This document shows positions 54,358-63,314 of a stretch of DNA of 64,000 nucleotides, piece by piece. The position numbers and the translations under genes were made by a program. How positions within the stretch are numbered: position 1 is the first letter of the stretch; every line of letters starts with the position of its first letter. The notes below the pieces were generated by a model that was given only the letters and a program-made list of their open reading frames with translations, did no database searches and was not told the origin of the DNA. Source of the DNA: Ruegeria halocynthiae (lineage in GTDB: Bacteria; Pseudomonadota; Alphaproteobacteria; Rhodobacterales; Rhodobacteraceae); the NCBI RefSeq assembly GCF_900106805.1, contig NZ_FNNP01000001.1, positions 1,178,001 through 1,242,000 on the forward strand. Reading direction: 5' to 3'.

Positions 54358-55977
54358 ATGCAGGACCTGTCCCCCCGCGCTGCGGATCTGTTGGCACAAC
54401 GCCTTTTTGAGGCTGGATGCCGCCACGCGTTTGGTATGCCCGGCGGTGAGGTTCTGACCTTGATTGATGCGCTGGAAAGCGCCGGCATCACCTTTCATCT
54501 GGCCAAGCACGAAAATGCCGCCGGTTTCATGGCTGAAGCCGTGCACCATCGCGATGGGGCGCCCGCTATTCTGGTGGCCACGCTTGGCCCCGGCGCAATG
54601 AATGGAATCAACGTGGTTGCGAACGCTCTGCAGGATCGCGTTCCGATGATCGTGCTGACCGGATGTGTCGATGCGGATGAGGCGCTGACCTACACCCATC
54701 AGGTAATGGATCACGCGCAGGTCTATCACTCAATCACCAAAGGCACGTTCATGCTGACTGCTGACGGGGCCGATATCATCGCGGATAAGGCGGTGTCGCT
54801 GGCCAATCAGCCGCGCCCAGGACCGGTTCACATTGACGTGCCTATCTCGGTCGCAGACATCCGGGTTTCGAATACAAAGCGCCGCCGGTTGATCAAACCA
54901 GCCACTGTTGCGCCCGGCGGTGAATGTCTTGAAAAAGCGCGTCGCTGGGTAGCCGAGGCTGAGCGCCCTCTGGCAATCATCGGCTTGGATGTCCTCTATG
55001 ATGACTCGCGTTGCGTTGTGCGCGCTTTCCTCGAACATTTCGACATTCCCTTCGTCACCACCTACAAAGCCAAGGGCGTGGTGCCCGAGGATCATCCGTT
55101 GTGTTTAGGTGGGGCGGGGCTGTCGCCTCTGGCCGACAAGTATCTGGTGCCATTGGTCGAACAGGCCGATCTGGTATTTTGCCTAGGCTATGACCCTATC
55201 GAAATGCGCCCCGGCTGGCGCGAGATATGGGACACGGAAAATAAGCGCGTCATCGATATTTCGGCCGTCATCAACGATCATTACATGCATCAGGCCGGTC
55301 TCAATCTGGTTGCCGACACAGGTGCCACTCTGGAGGCTATCGCCAAGGGTAACCCGGCACGCAAGACATGGCAAAATGGTGAACCGGATCAGGTCAAGGA
55401 CGCGCTGACACAGGCCTTCCCAACCGACGAAGATTGGGGGCCAGCCGCAATCATTGCCGAAGCCCGTACCGTGCTGCCGGCGAAGACACTTGCCACTGCT
55501 GATAGCGGTGCGCACCGTATTCTTCTTAGCCAAATGTGGGAGTGCTCGGAGGAGCGTGGGCTGATCCAGTCGTCCGCGCTTTGTACCATGGGTTGCGCGG
55601 TCCCGATGGCGATCGGGTTGAAACTTGCCGAGCCTGACCGCCCCGTGATCAGCTTTTCGGGCGATGCCGGATTCCTTATGGTCGCCGGAGAGCTGTCGAC
55701 AGCCGCCGAGTTGGGCGGCAACCCGATTTTCCTCGTTTTTGTCGACGCCAGTCTGGCTCTGATCGAATTAAAGCAACGTCAGCGCCAGATGGGCAATCGC
55801 GGTGTGGATTTTGATCGTCACGACTTTGCGGCCTTGGCGCGCGCCTTTGGAGGGTACGGTCACACTGTTCGGAACCGCGACGAATTGCGCTCTGCGCTGG
55901 ATCAGGCATTGAAAGCCGACAAATTCACTGTCATTGCTGCGGAAATTGACCGTGGAGGATATGATGGCCGCATCTGA
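54358..55977 (+). CDS. ThDP-dependent enzyme, acetolactate-synthase-like
   Basis: A 539-residue thiamine-diphosphate enzyme with the three usual domains. The catalytic Glu is E52 (AKHENAAGFMAEA). The ThDP/Mg motif region reads GDAGFLM (435-441) rather than GDG and is followed by VFVDASLALIELKQ, with Asp where Asn is common. Such enzymes act as synthases, decarboxylases or lyases on 2-oxo or 2-hydroxyacyl compounds. It overlaps the CoA-transferase gene, which hints at an acyl-CoA substrate. Confidence 0.87.
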   Translation: MQDLSPRAADLLAQRLFEAGCRHAFGMPGGEVLTLIDALESAGITFHLAKHENAAGFMAEAVHHRDGAPAILVATLGPGAMNGINVVANALQDRVPMIVLTGCVDADEALTYTHQVMDHAQVYHSITKGTFMLTADGADIIADKAVSLANQPRPGPVHIDVPISVADIRVSNTKRRRLIKPATVAPGGECLEKARRWVAEAERPLAIIGLDVLYDDSRCVVRAFLEHFDIPFVTTYKAKGVVPEDHPLCLGGAGLSPLADKYLVPLVEQADLVFCLGYDPIEMRPGWREIWDTENKRVIDISAVINDHYMHQAGLNLVADTGATLEAIAKGNPARKTWQNGEPDQVKDALTQAFPTDEDWGPAAIIAEARTVLPAKTLATADSGAHRILLSQMWECSEERGLIQSSALCTMGCAVPMAIGLKLAEPDRPVISFSGDAGFLMVAGELSTAAELGGNPIFLVFVDASLALIELKQRQRQMGNRGVDFDRHDFAALARAFGGYGHTVRNRDELRSALDQALKADKFTVIAAEIDRGGYDGRI

Positions 55978-57148
55978 AGGACCGCTGAAGGGCGTCAAGG
56001 TATTGGACTTGTCGCGCATTCTGGCCGGACCCACCTGTACGCAGCTGCTGGGCGATTTGGGTGCCAGTGTCATCAAAATCGAAAACCCGGCGACCGGAGG
56101 TGATGACACGCGGCAATGGGGCCCTCCTTATGTTGAGGATGCAGAGGGCAACCGCTCGGACCTGAGCGCCTATTTCATGTCATCCAATCGCAACAAGAAA
56201 TCAGTGGCCTTGGATATCGCCTCGGCGGAAGGTCAGGCGGAAATCCGGCGATTGGCGTCACATGCCGATATTCTGATCGAGAATTTCAAACCCGGAGGTC
56301 TTGCTAAATACGGGCTCGACTACGCCTCGATTTCCAAAGAATTCCCCAGCCTCGTTTACTGTTCGATCTCAGGTTACGGGCAGACCGGCCCCAACGCATC
56401 GAAACCCGGCTATGACCTCATGGCGCAGGGTTATGGCGGGATCATGTCTCTGACCGGGGATGCTGATGGGGCACCGATGAAAGTGGGCGTTGGCATCGCT
56501 GACGTGATGTGCGGTATGTATGCCTGCGTCGGTATTCTGGCGGCACTTCGCCACCGTGACCTGACCGATGAGGGTCAGCAAGTTGACCTCGCATTGGTGG
56601 ATTCTCAGGTGGCCTGGTTGATCAATGAAGGCGTGAATTATCTGACTTCAGGCAATGTCCCCCAGCGACGCGGCAATGGGCACCCCAATATTGTTCCCTA
56701 CGAAGTTTATGCAACCAGCGACGGGCATGTGATTCTTGCGGTTGGAAACGACAGCCAATTCAGAAGGTTTTGTAGTTTCATCGAGAAACCAGAACTTGCT
56801 GACGATCCCCAATTTGCCACCAACCCAGCCCGACTTGAAAACCGGGACGCGTTAAATGCGGTCCTGCGCCCAGCGGTTCAAACGTTGGACACGCGCAGCG
56901 TGATCGCAGGTCTGGAAGACCTGAAAGTGCCTGTTGGTCCGGTACAAACACTGGACCAGGTTTTCGCCTCCGATCAGGTTCCCGCCCGGCAGATGCAGAT
57001 CACGATGCAGGCCGCCCCTGGCGAAGTTCAATTGATTGGGAATCCACTGAATCTGTCGCTCACGCCTGTAACATATCGCAGTGCGCCACCGGTCTGCGGA
57101 GCCGATACACAGGCCGTTTTGAACGCGAAAAACCCCTTCGAAGATTGA
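55964..57148 (+). CDS. CaiB/BaiF family (class III) CoA-transferase
   Basis: A 394-residue class III CoA-transferase, which moves CoA between acids via an aspartyl-CoA intermediate. The catalytic Asp is probably in GYDLMAQGYGG, a region conserved in formyl-CoA transferases. Other marks are VLDLSRILAGPTCTQ and LIENFKPGGLAKYG. ATG 55964 follows GGAGGATATG and overlaps the ThDP-enzyme stop by 14 bases. The pair resembles CoA-activation plus lyase or decarboxylase modules. Confidence 0.88.
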   Translation: MAASEGPLKGVKVLDLSRILAGPTCTQLLGDLGASVIKIENPATGGDDTRQWGPPYVEDAEGNRSDLSAYFMSSNRNKKSVALDIASAEGQAEIRRLASHADILIENFKPGGLAKYGLDYASISKEFPSLVYCSISGYGQTGPNASKPGYDLMAQGYGGIMSLTGDADGAPMKVGVGIADVMCGMYACVGILAALRHRDLTDEGQQVDLALVDSQVAWLINEGVNYLTSGNVPQRRGNGHPNIVPYEVYATSDGHVILAVGNDSQFRRFCSFIEKPELADDPQFATNPARLENRDALNAVLRPAVQTLDTRSVIAGLEDLKVPVGPVQTLDQVFASDQVPARQMQITMQAAPGEVQLIGNPLNLSLTPVTYRSAPPVCGADTQAVLNAKNPFED

Positions 57149-57328
57149 AACACTCGGCCTGATTAGGCGGCAAGTTGCTGAAACATGCCTTTGAATCGGC
57201 GGTTTTTTTCGCGTTTTCCACACACAAGCTTTCACCAATTCGAGAGGTGGGTCGATACTGTTACGACCCGCCTGCACACTCTGCTACATCGAACAATGTA
57301 GAATACCGCAATCAGATTGGACCCGAGT

Positions 57329-58699
57329 ATGAAACAAGACGTCTTTGGACAGATGAACACCCTGAACCAGCCCGCAAGCGTCGAGGCATGGGATGGTGTT
57401 CTCCTCGGGTTCATGGCGCATGCCGCTGTCACACCGCAACATCTGGGCAAGGTGCTGGAGCTTGAGCCGGACTTTGCACTGGGTCATGCGGTCAAAGGGC
57501 TGTTCATGGTTCTGCTGGGTCGGCGCGAAATGATCGCAGTCGCAGCCGAAGCATTGAGCGCGGCCAATACAGCGATGGAGCGCCAGCCGGTTTCAGCCCG
57601 GGAAAGGCTGTATGTCGAGGCACTGGGTTTGTATATGGCCGACCTTCCCTCACAGGCCATTCAGAAATTTGAAGAGATTCTGCGGGCGCACCCGACGGAT
57701 ACGCTGGCCATGAAACTCAGCCATGCGACCCGGTTCGTTCTGGGCGATTCGCAGGGGATGCGTCGGTCGATTGAGCGGGTGATGCCGGCCTACGAACCCG
57801 ACCATGCCGGACGCGGTTACCTGCTGGGATGTCACTCTTTCGCGCTGGAGGAAACGGGCGCTTACGAAAAAGCGGAGATTGCCGGTCGTCAGGCATTGTG
57901 GATGGTCTCGGACGACGCCTGGGGGCTGCACGCCGTGGCGCACGTGCACGAGATGACCGGAAACGCGCAGCTGGGTCTGGACTGGCTGGCGGGGCGCGAG
58001 GATGCCTGGGCGCATTGCAACAACTTCCGCTATCACGTCTGGTGGCACAAAGCGCTGATGCATCTGGATCTGGGACAGGTCGATCAGGTGATGGCGCTTT
58101 ACGATCACCACATCCGTCAGGACAAAACCGACGATTACCGAGATATCTCGAACGCCACCTCGCTTTTGTCGCGGCTTGAGCTTGAGGGCGTCGACGTAGG
58201 CAACCGTTGGGAAGAACTGGCCGATCTCAGCGCTGCCCGCACCGAAGACGGATGCTTGATCTTCGCCGACCTGCATTATCTGCTGGCGCTGACCGGCGAC
58301 AATCGTTCGGACGCCACGGCCAACATGCTGCAGCGGATTCAGAATGACGCCCAGCGCAATCAGGGCGACACGCCAATCCGCATGTCCGACCCGGGCATTG
58401 CCGCCGCCAAGGGGCTTGAGGCCTTTGGAGAGGGTCTTTACGGTCAAGCCTTTGATTATCTTTCAAATGCCCGGGGTGGGATGCAGCTGGCGGGTGGCAG
58501 CCACGCCCAACGTGATGTATTCGAACGCATCACCATTGATTCCGGCCTGCGCGCCGGCCGACTGGATGCTGTCGAGCGCATCCTGGACGACCGCCGCGCC
58601 AAACGTGCCGGGGGTGAGGACAATTACGCCCTCGCCCGCCGCGAATTGATCGAGGCCGCACGCGACAGCGGCGACGCACAAAGCGTCCCTGCCGAATAA
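57329..58699 (+). CDS. Tetratricopeptide repeat protein (TTC38-like)
   Basis: A 456-residue soluble helical protein of TPR-like repeats (for example VLELEPDFALGHAVKGLFM, ALWMVSDDAWGLHAVAHVHE, RYHVWWHKALMHLDLG). The second half resembles the TTC38 family, whose role is unclear. The 180-base gap before it holds no supported feature. It is followed 33 bases later by opgC. Confidence 0.8.
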   Translation: MKQDVFGQMNTLNQPASVEAWDGVLLGFMAHAAVTPQHLGKVLELEPDFALGHAVKGLFMVLLGRREMIAVAAEALSAANTAMERQPVSARERLYVEALGLYMADLPSQAIQKFEEILRAHPTDTLAMKLSHATRFVLGDSQGMRRSIERVMPAYEPDHAGRGYLLGCHSFALEETGAYEKAEIAGRQALWMVSDDAWGLHAVAHVHEMTGNAQLGLDWLAGREDAWAHCNNFRYHVWWHKALMHLDLGQVDQVMALYDHHIRQDKTDDYRDISNATSLLSRLELEGVDVGNRWEELADLSAARTEDGCLIFADLHYLLALTGDNRSDATANMLQRIQNDAQRNQGDTPIRMSDPGIAAAKGLEAFGEGLYGQAFDYLSNARGGMQLAGGSHAQRDVFERITIDSGLRAGRLDAVERILDDRRAKRAGGEDNYALARRELIEAARDSGDAQSVPAE

Positions 58700-58732
58700 C
58701 AACAAAAAAAGACCAAGAAGGACAGAAACCGT

Positions 58733-59950
58733 ATGGCGACCGCATCGCCCGCTTCTGATTTTGCTCCGGTGGCGTCTCAGACCGCTGCCCCTGCCCGCAC
58801 GCGCGATCCGCGTCTGGATTTCTATCGCGGCATCGCGATGTTCATCATTCTGATTGCCCATATCCCGAACGATCCCTGGGCCAAATGGATTCCCGCCCGG
58901 TTTGGATTCTCGGACGCAACCGAGATCTTCGTGTTCTGCTCCGGCATGGCTTCGGCAATTGCATTTGGCGGGGCGTTTATGCGCAAAGGCTGGTGGATGG
59001 GCACCGCCCGCGTGAGCTTTCGCATCTGGCAGGTCTACTGGGCACATATCTGCCTGTTCTTCTTTGTCGCCATGACAATGGCGGCCCTGAACCAGAGTGG
59101 GCTGTTCGAGAAAAACTATATCTCCTCCCTAAATCTACAGCATTTCTTCAACGACCCGGCGTCACAGATGGTTGGGCTGTTTACCCTGACCTATGTGCCG
59201 AACTACTTTGACATCCTGCCGATGTATCTGGTGGTTCTTGCGATGATGCCACTGTTCATGGGGATATATCGTATCGGATTCTGGGCGGTCGCCGTGGCCT
59301 CGGTCACGATCTGGCTCATTGCACAATTCGACTACCTGGACCTACCGGCCGAACCTTGGTCAGACCGTCAGTGGTTTTTCAACCCATTCGGGTGGCAATT
59401 GCTGTTCTTTACCGGTTTTGCGTTCATGCGCGGCTGGATTCCGGCGCCACCGGTGTCGAAAACCCTGATCTGGGCTGCGGCGCTGTTCCTGATCTTCTCG
59501 ATGCCGTTCGGCTCGTGGAAGGTGTTCACATGGATCAATACAGCGGCCCCCGATTTGGCTGACGAAATCCGCAAAGTTTGGCCGGTCACCAAAGAGTTCC
59601 GCAATAAGACCGATTTTGGCCTGTTCCGCTACCTGCACTTCCTGTCACTTGCCTATCTGGGTTGGGTTGTCGCTGGCGAACATGGGCATCGCCTTATCGC
59701 GACCGGCCATGGCGCAGCCGCAAAATTTTGGCAGTTCCTGCTGACCGTCATTACCAAAGTGGGTCAGCAATCGCTTGCGGTGTTCGTATCTTCCATGGCA
59801 GCAGCGCGACTTATCGGCGTCGGACTGGACCTGAGTGGGCGGGATGTTGCCAGTGTGTTCATCGCCAACATGATTGGCTTTGCCATGATCATCGGCGTGG
59901 CTTATCTGGCCGCCTGGTTCAAGTCTCAACCTTGGAAATCGAAGAAATGA
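58733..59950 (+). CDS. opgC: OpgC, periplasmic glucan acyl/succinyl-modifying membrane protein
   Basis: A 405-residue inner-membrane protein of the OpgC family with about 10 hydrophobic segments. It modifies osmoregulated periplasmic glucans. RDPRLDFYRGIAMFIILIAHIPNDP and FVFCSGMASAIAFG are typical. The ATG follows AGAAGGACAG. It heads an operon with opgG and opgH, with 4-base overlaps. Confidence 0.92.
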   Translation: MATASPASDFAPVASQTAAPARTRDPRLDFYRGIAMFIILIAHIPNDPWAKWIPARFGFSDATEIFVFCSGMASAIAFGGAFMRKGWWMGTARVSFRIWQVYWAHICLFFFVAMTMAALNQSGLFEKNYISSLNLQHFFNDPASQMVGLFTLTYVPNYFDILPMYLVVLAMMPLFMGIYRIGFWAVAVASVTIWLIAQFDYLDLPAEPWSDRQWFFNPFGWQLLFFTGFAFMRGWIPAPPVSKTLIWAAALFLIFSMPFGSWKVFTWINTAAPDLADEIRKVWPVTKEFRNKTDFGLFRYLHFLSLAYLGWVVAGEHGHRLIATGHGAAAKFWQFLLTVITKVGQQSLAVFVSSMAAARLIGVGLDLSGRDVASVFIANMIGFAMIIGVAYLAAWFKSQPWKSKK

Positions 59951-61446
59951 ATTTTACTCGTCGCGCATTTCTTGCTTCATCAACAGCGTTGGCCCTCGCC
60001 CCAGCTGCATACGCCACAGGAGGAGAGACTCCGTTCAGTCGAGACGACGTCATCGCCATGGCCCGTGATTTGGCCAGCCGCGATTATGCCGAGCGTGAGA
60101 TGGTTCCGCAGGAATGGCAGGACCTTACATATCAGCAATACCGTTCGATCCGGTTCCGGCTGGACCGCGCGTTGTGGTACGAGACCGAAACGCCCTATAA
60201 CGTCGATTTCTTCTCCCCGGGTCTATACTTCCCGCGCACCGTTAAGGTCTCGACCGTCGAGGACGGGATGACAAAGCCGGTTACATTCGATCTGGCCATG
60301 TTCAACAAGTCCGACGACGTACCCGAGCTGCCCATCGACGACACGCTCGGCTTCTCGGGCCTGCGCCTGCGCACCGAGATGCACCGCCCCGGCGAAACGG
60401 ATGAGTTCTGCGTCTGGCAAGGAGCCAGCTATTTCCGCGCCATCGGCTTGCACGAGGTCTATGGCCTGTCAGCCCGAGGTCTGGCGCTGAAAACTGGCGA
60501 TCCGGATGGCGAGGAATTCCCCGAATTTGTCCGTTTCTGGCTGGAGCGCCCCAAACCGGGCCAACGCAACATGGTCGTTCATGCGCTGATGGACAGCCCC
60601 AGCGTCACTGGTGCCTACCAGTTCAATGTCACCGCCGGTGCGGATTGTGTGATGGATATCGAAGCGACGCTCTTCCCGCGCACCGAACTGCCCCATGTCG
60701 GCATCGCGCCCGGAACGTCGATGTTCCTGTTCGACCAGACCAACCACAGCCGGTTCGACGATTTCCGCCCCGCCGTTCATGACAGCCACGGATTGTTGAT
60801 CCGTAATGGTGCCGGAGAGGTTCTGTGGCGGCCGCTGGCAAATCCAACCCGTCTGCAAATCTCGTCCTTCGTGGATACGAACCCGCGCGGCTTTGGCCTG
60901 ATGCAGCGCAAACGCGAGTTCTCGGACTACGCCGATCTTGAGGCCAATTATCACAAGCGCCCCGGCCTGTGGGTCGAGCCGAATGGCGATTGGGGCAAAG
61001 GCACTGTCACGCTGGTGGAAATCCCGGCGGATCAAGAGATTTATGACAACATCGTCGCCTATTGGCGCCCGATGGAGCCTTACGCCGCAGGCAGCCAGAT
61101 CGACCTGTCCTATCGCCTGATCTGGGGCGAGGAACCCCAACGCACCCCCATGGCACGCGTGATCAACACCGCGATGGGCGATAACACCTTTGGTGAGGGC
61201 CGTTTGGCCGTGATCGATTTTGAACCCAGCGACTTGCTTGATGATCCCGAGGCAATGACCATCTTTGTCAGCTCGCCACATGCAGAAACCTCGGATGGCG
61301 TGTTGCAACGCAATCCCGACACCGGTGGCCTGCGGCTGGCCTTCTCTTTCGAACCGGCTGACCGGACCCACGTGGAACTGCGTGCGCAATTGCTGAAAGA
61401 CAAACAGCCAGCCTCTGAGGTCTGGCTTTACCGTTGGACTTCATGA
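59947..61446 (+). CDS. opgG: OpgG-family periplasmic glucan biosynthesis protein
   Basis: A 499-residue periplasmic protein with a Tat-type leader (FTRRAFLASSTALALAPAAYA). OpgG/OpgD proteins shape the osmoregulated glucan backbone. Family segments are VDFFSPGLYFPRTVKV, the ASYFRAIGL motif, RPGLWVEPNGDWGKG and IVAYWRPMEPYAAG. The ATG overlaps the opgC stop and the gene's end overlaps opgH by 4 bases. Confidence 0.92.
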   Translation: MNFTRRAFLASSTALALAPAAYATGGETPFSRDDVIAMARDLASRDYAEREMVPQEWQDLTYQQYRSIRFRLDRALWYETETPYNVDFFSPGLYFPRTVKVSTVEDGMTKPVTFDLAMFNKSDDVPELPIDDTLGFSGLRLRTEMHRPGETDEFCVWQGASYFRAIGLHEVYGLSARGLALKTGDPDGEEFPEFVRFWLERPKPGQRNMVVHALMDSPSVTGAYQFNVTAGADCVMDIEATLFPRTELPHVGIAPGTSMFLFDQTNHSRFDDFRPAVHDSHGLLIRNGAGEVLWRPLANPTRLQISSFVDTNPRGFGLMQRKREFSDYADLEANYHKRPGLWVEPNGDWGKGTVTLVEIPADQEIYDNIVAYWRPMEPYAAGSQIDLSYRLIWGEEPQRTPMARVINTAMGDNTFGEGRLAVIDFEPSDLLDDPEAMTIFVSSPHAETSDGVLQRNPDTGGLRLAFSFEPADRTHVELRAQLLKDKQPASEVWLYRWTS

Positions 61447-63314
61447 CCCGCGATCTTCATATCATGCCGCCCGAGACCCCACTGGCGATGCCAGCGCAGA
61501 ACTTTGCGCAGGGATTCCGCGACGCACAGGTACCCGCAGAAGGCAAACCACCCTCTGCAGGGTTCTGGCGCGCGCTGACCTTTTCTCCGGCGATGGCGGC
61601 CACGCTGGGTCTGCTCTGGGTCATGTCCGATTGGTTCAGTGCTGCGGGAATCAATTTGGTCGAAGGTATCCTGTTGACGCTGATCTCGTTCAACTTCTTC
61701 TGGATTTCCTTCACCGTCTGCACCGTACTGCTGGGCATGGTCTCGCTGTCACGCCAGGAACAGCCCAAACGTGAGGACCGAGCGCAACCGCTGCGTGTGG
61801 CGCTGCTGACGCCGGTCTATAACGAGGTGCCGTGGAACGTGCTGGGCAATGCCCGCACAATGCTTGAGGACCTGCAGAAGCGCGGCGGTCAGCATCACTA
61901 TGCCATGTTCATCCTGTCCGACACCCGCGACCCCGAGATCGCCGCGCAGGAACAGGCCAGCGTCGAGGCGCTTCGGACGACGCTGGCACCTGGACTTGAA
62001 CTTTATTACCGCCGCCGCCCTGAAAACACGGATCGTAAGGTCGGCAATATCGCAGATTGGGTCAGCCGCTGGGGCGCCGACTGGGATGCGATGCTGGTAC
62101 TGGATGCCGACAGCCTGATGACCGGGCGCGCGATCACCCGTTTGACTGATGCGCTGGCGCGTGATCCAGCTGCAGGTCTGATCCAGAGCTATCCGCAACT
62201 GATCGGCGCGCAATCGGTCTTTGCGCGAATGCAGCAGTTTGCTAATGGTGTCTATGGCATCGCATTTGCCGAAGGTCTTGCGCGGTGGTGCGGGCAAGAA
62301 GGTAACTACTGGGGGCATAACGCCATCATTCGGACCCGTGCGTTTGCCACTAGCGCAGGTCTGCCCAAGCTGCGGTCTCTCAATGGTCAGGACAAGCTGA
62401 TCATGAGCCACGATTTCGTCGAAGCCGGTCTGCTGCGTCGCGCCGGATGGGCCGTACGCTTTTTGCCGCGCATCCGTGGATCGTATGAAGAAACACCCCC
62501 CACACTCATTGACCACGCAATGCGCGATCGCCGCTGGTGTCAGGGCAACTTGCAACACCTGAAACTGCTGGGCTCAACCGGATTCCGTGCGGTCTCGCGT
62601 TTTCACATGTTCCACGGCGCGGTCGGCTATCTGATGTCGCCCCTATGGTTTGCACTCCTGCTGATGTGGGCTTTGATCGGCCAAGGCAAAGAGGCCTCGG
62701 TCCTGCATTATTTCAGCCCGGACAACCCACTGTTCCCACAATGGCCTGAGATGTCCGAAACACGCCATGTGCTAATCATTCTGGTGATGTATGCGATGCT
62801 GTTGGCCCCCAAGGTTCTGGGTGTGATCGCCCTGCCCCTCAGCGGTGTGCGCTATTCCGATTTCGGCGGCAGGCGGAAGTTCTTCACTTCGTTCCTGTCC
62901 GAGGTTGTCTTGTCGATTCTCTACGCCCCGATCCTGATGGTGCAGCAGATGATCGCAGTTTTTCGCACCACTCTGGGCATTCAGAAGGGTTGGTCTCCGC
63001 AGGCACGTGACGGAGGCAACTATGGCTTGCGCACACTGATCTTGTGCCACGCACTGGAAACCGTCAGTGGTGTTGCATTAACCGTTGGTATCCTTGCTGG
63101 TCTGGTGTCTGTCTGGCTGGCTCCGATCGCAATCAGCCTTGCGCTGGCGATTCCGCTTTCTGCGCTCAGCGGCGTATCTGCAGGCACCGCGCGTCGCATG
63201 ATTGGTATGCGTGAAGATGTCAGCGAGCCCGCCATCACCCGCTCGGCCCGGCATTACCGCAATGAACTCAAGCGTCTGATCGAAGGCAAGGGTGTCGTCA
63301 CACCGGCGGAATAA
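61443..63314 (+). CDS. opgH: OpgH, glucan beta-1,2-glucosyltransferase
   Basis: A 623-residue inner-membrane GT2 enzyme that polymerises the glucan backbone from UDP-glucose. N-terminal hydrophobic segments (about 40-90) precede the catalytic domain with LDADSLMTG and the C-terminal RRWCQGNLQHLKLL (QxxRW-type) motif, then further membrane segments. ATG 61443 overlaps the opgG stop by 4 bases. It is shorter than E. coli OpgH, mainly at the N-terminus. Confidence 0.93.
   Translation: MTRDLHIMPPETPLAMPAQNFAQGFRDAQVPAEGKPPSAGFWRALTFSPAMAATLGLLWVMSDWFSAAGINLVEGILLTLISFNFFWISFTVCTVLLGMVSLSRQEQPKREDRAQPLRVALLTPVYNEVPWNVLGNARTMLEDLQKRGGQHHYAMFILSDTRDPEIAAQEQASVEALRTTLAPGLELYYRRRPENTDRKVGNIADWVSRWGADWDAMLVLDADSLMTGRAITRLTDALARDPAAGLIQSYPQLIGAQSVFARMQQFANGVYGIAFAEGLARWCGQEGNYWGHNAIIRTRAFATSAGLPKLRSLNGQDKLIMSHDFVEAGLLRRAGWAVRFLPRIRGSYEETPPTLIDHAMRDRRWCQGNLQHLKLLGSTGFRAVSRFHMFHGAVGYLMSPLWFALLLMWALIGQGKEASVLHYFSPDNPLFPQWPEMSETRHVLIILVMYAMLLAPKVLGVIALPLSGVRYSDFGGRRKFFTSFLSEVVLSILYAPILMVQQMIAVFRTTLGIQKGWSPQARDGGNYGLRTLILCHALETVSGVALTVGILAGLVSVWLAPIAISLALAIPLSALSGVSAGTARRMIGMREDVSEPAITRSARHYRNELKRLIEGKGVVTPAE

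Noticed and set aside
54358-57148. Oxalate pathway (Frc-Oxc) label for the ThDP/CoA-transferase pair
   Set aside because: The ThDP protein reads closer to the acetolactate-synthase-like group and lacks signatures I would trust for oxalyl-CoA decarboxylase; only the pairing was suggestive.
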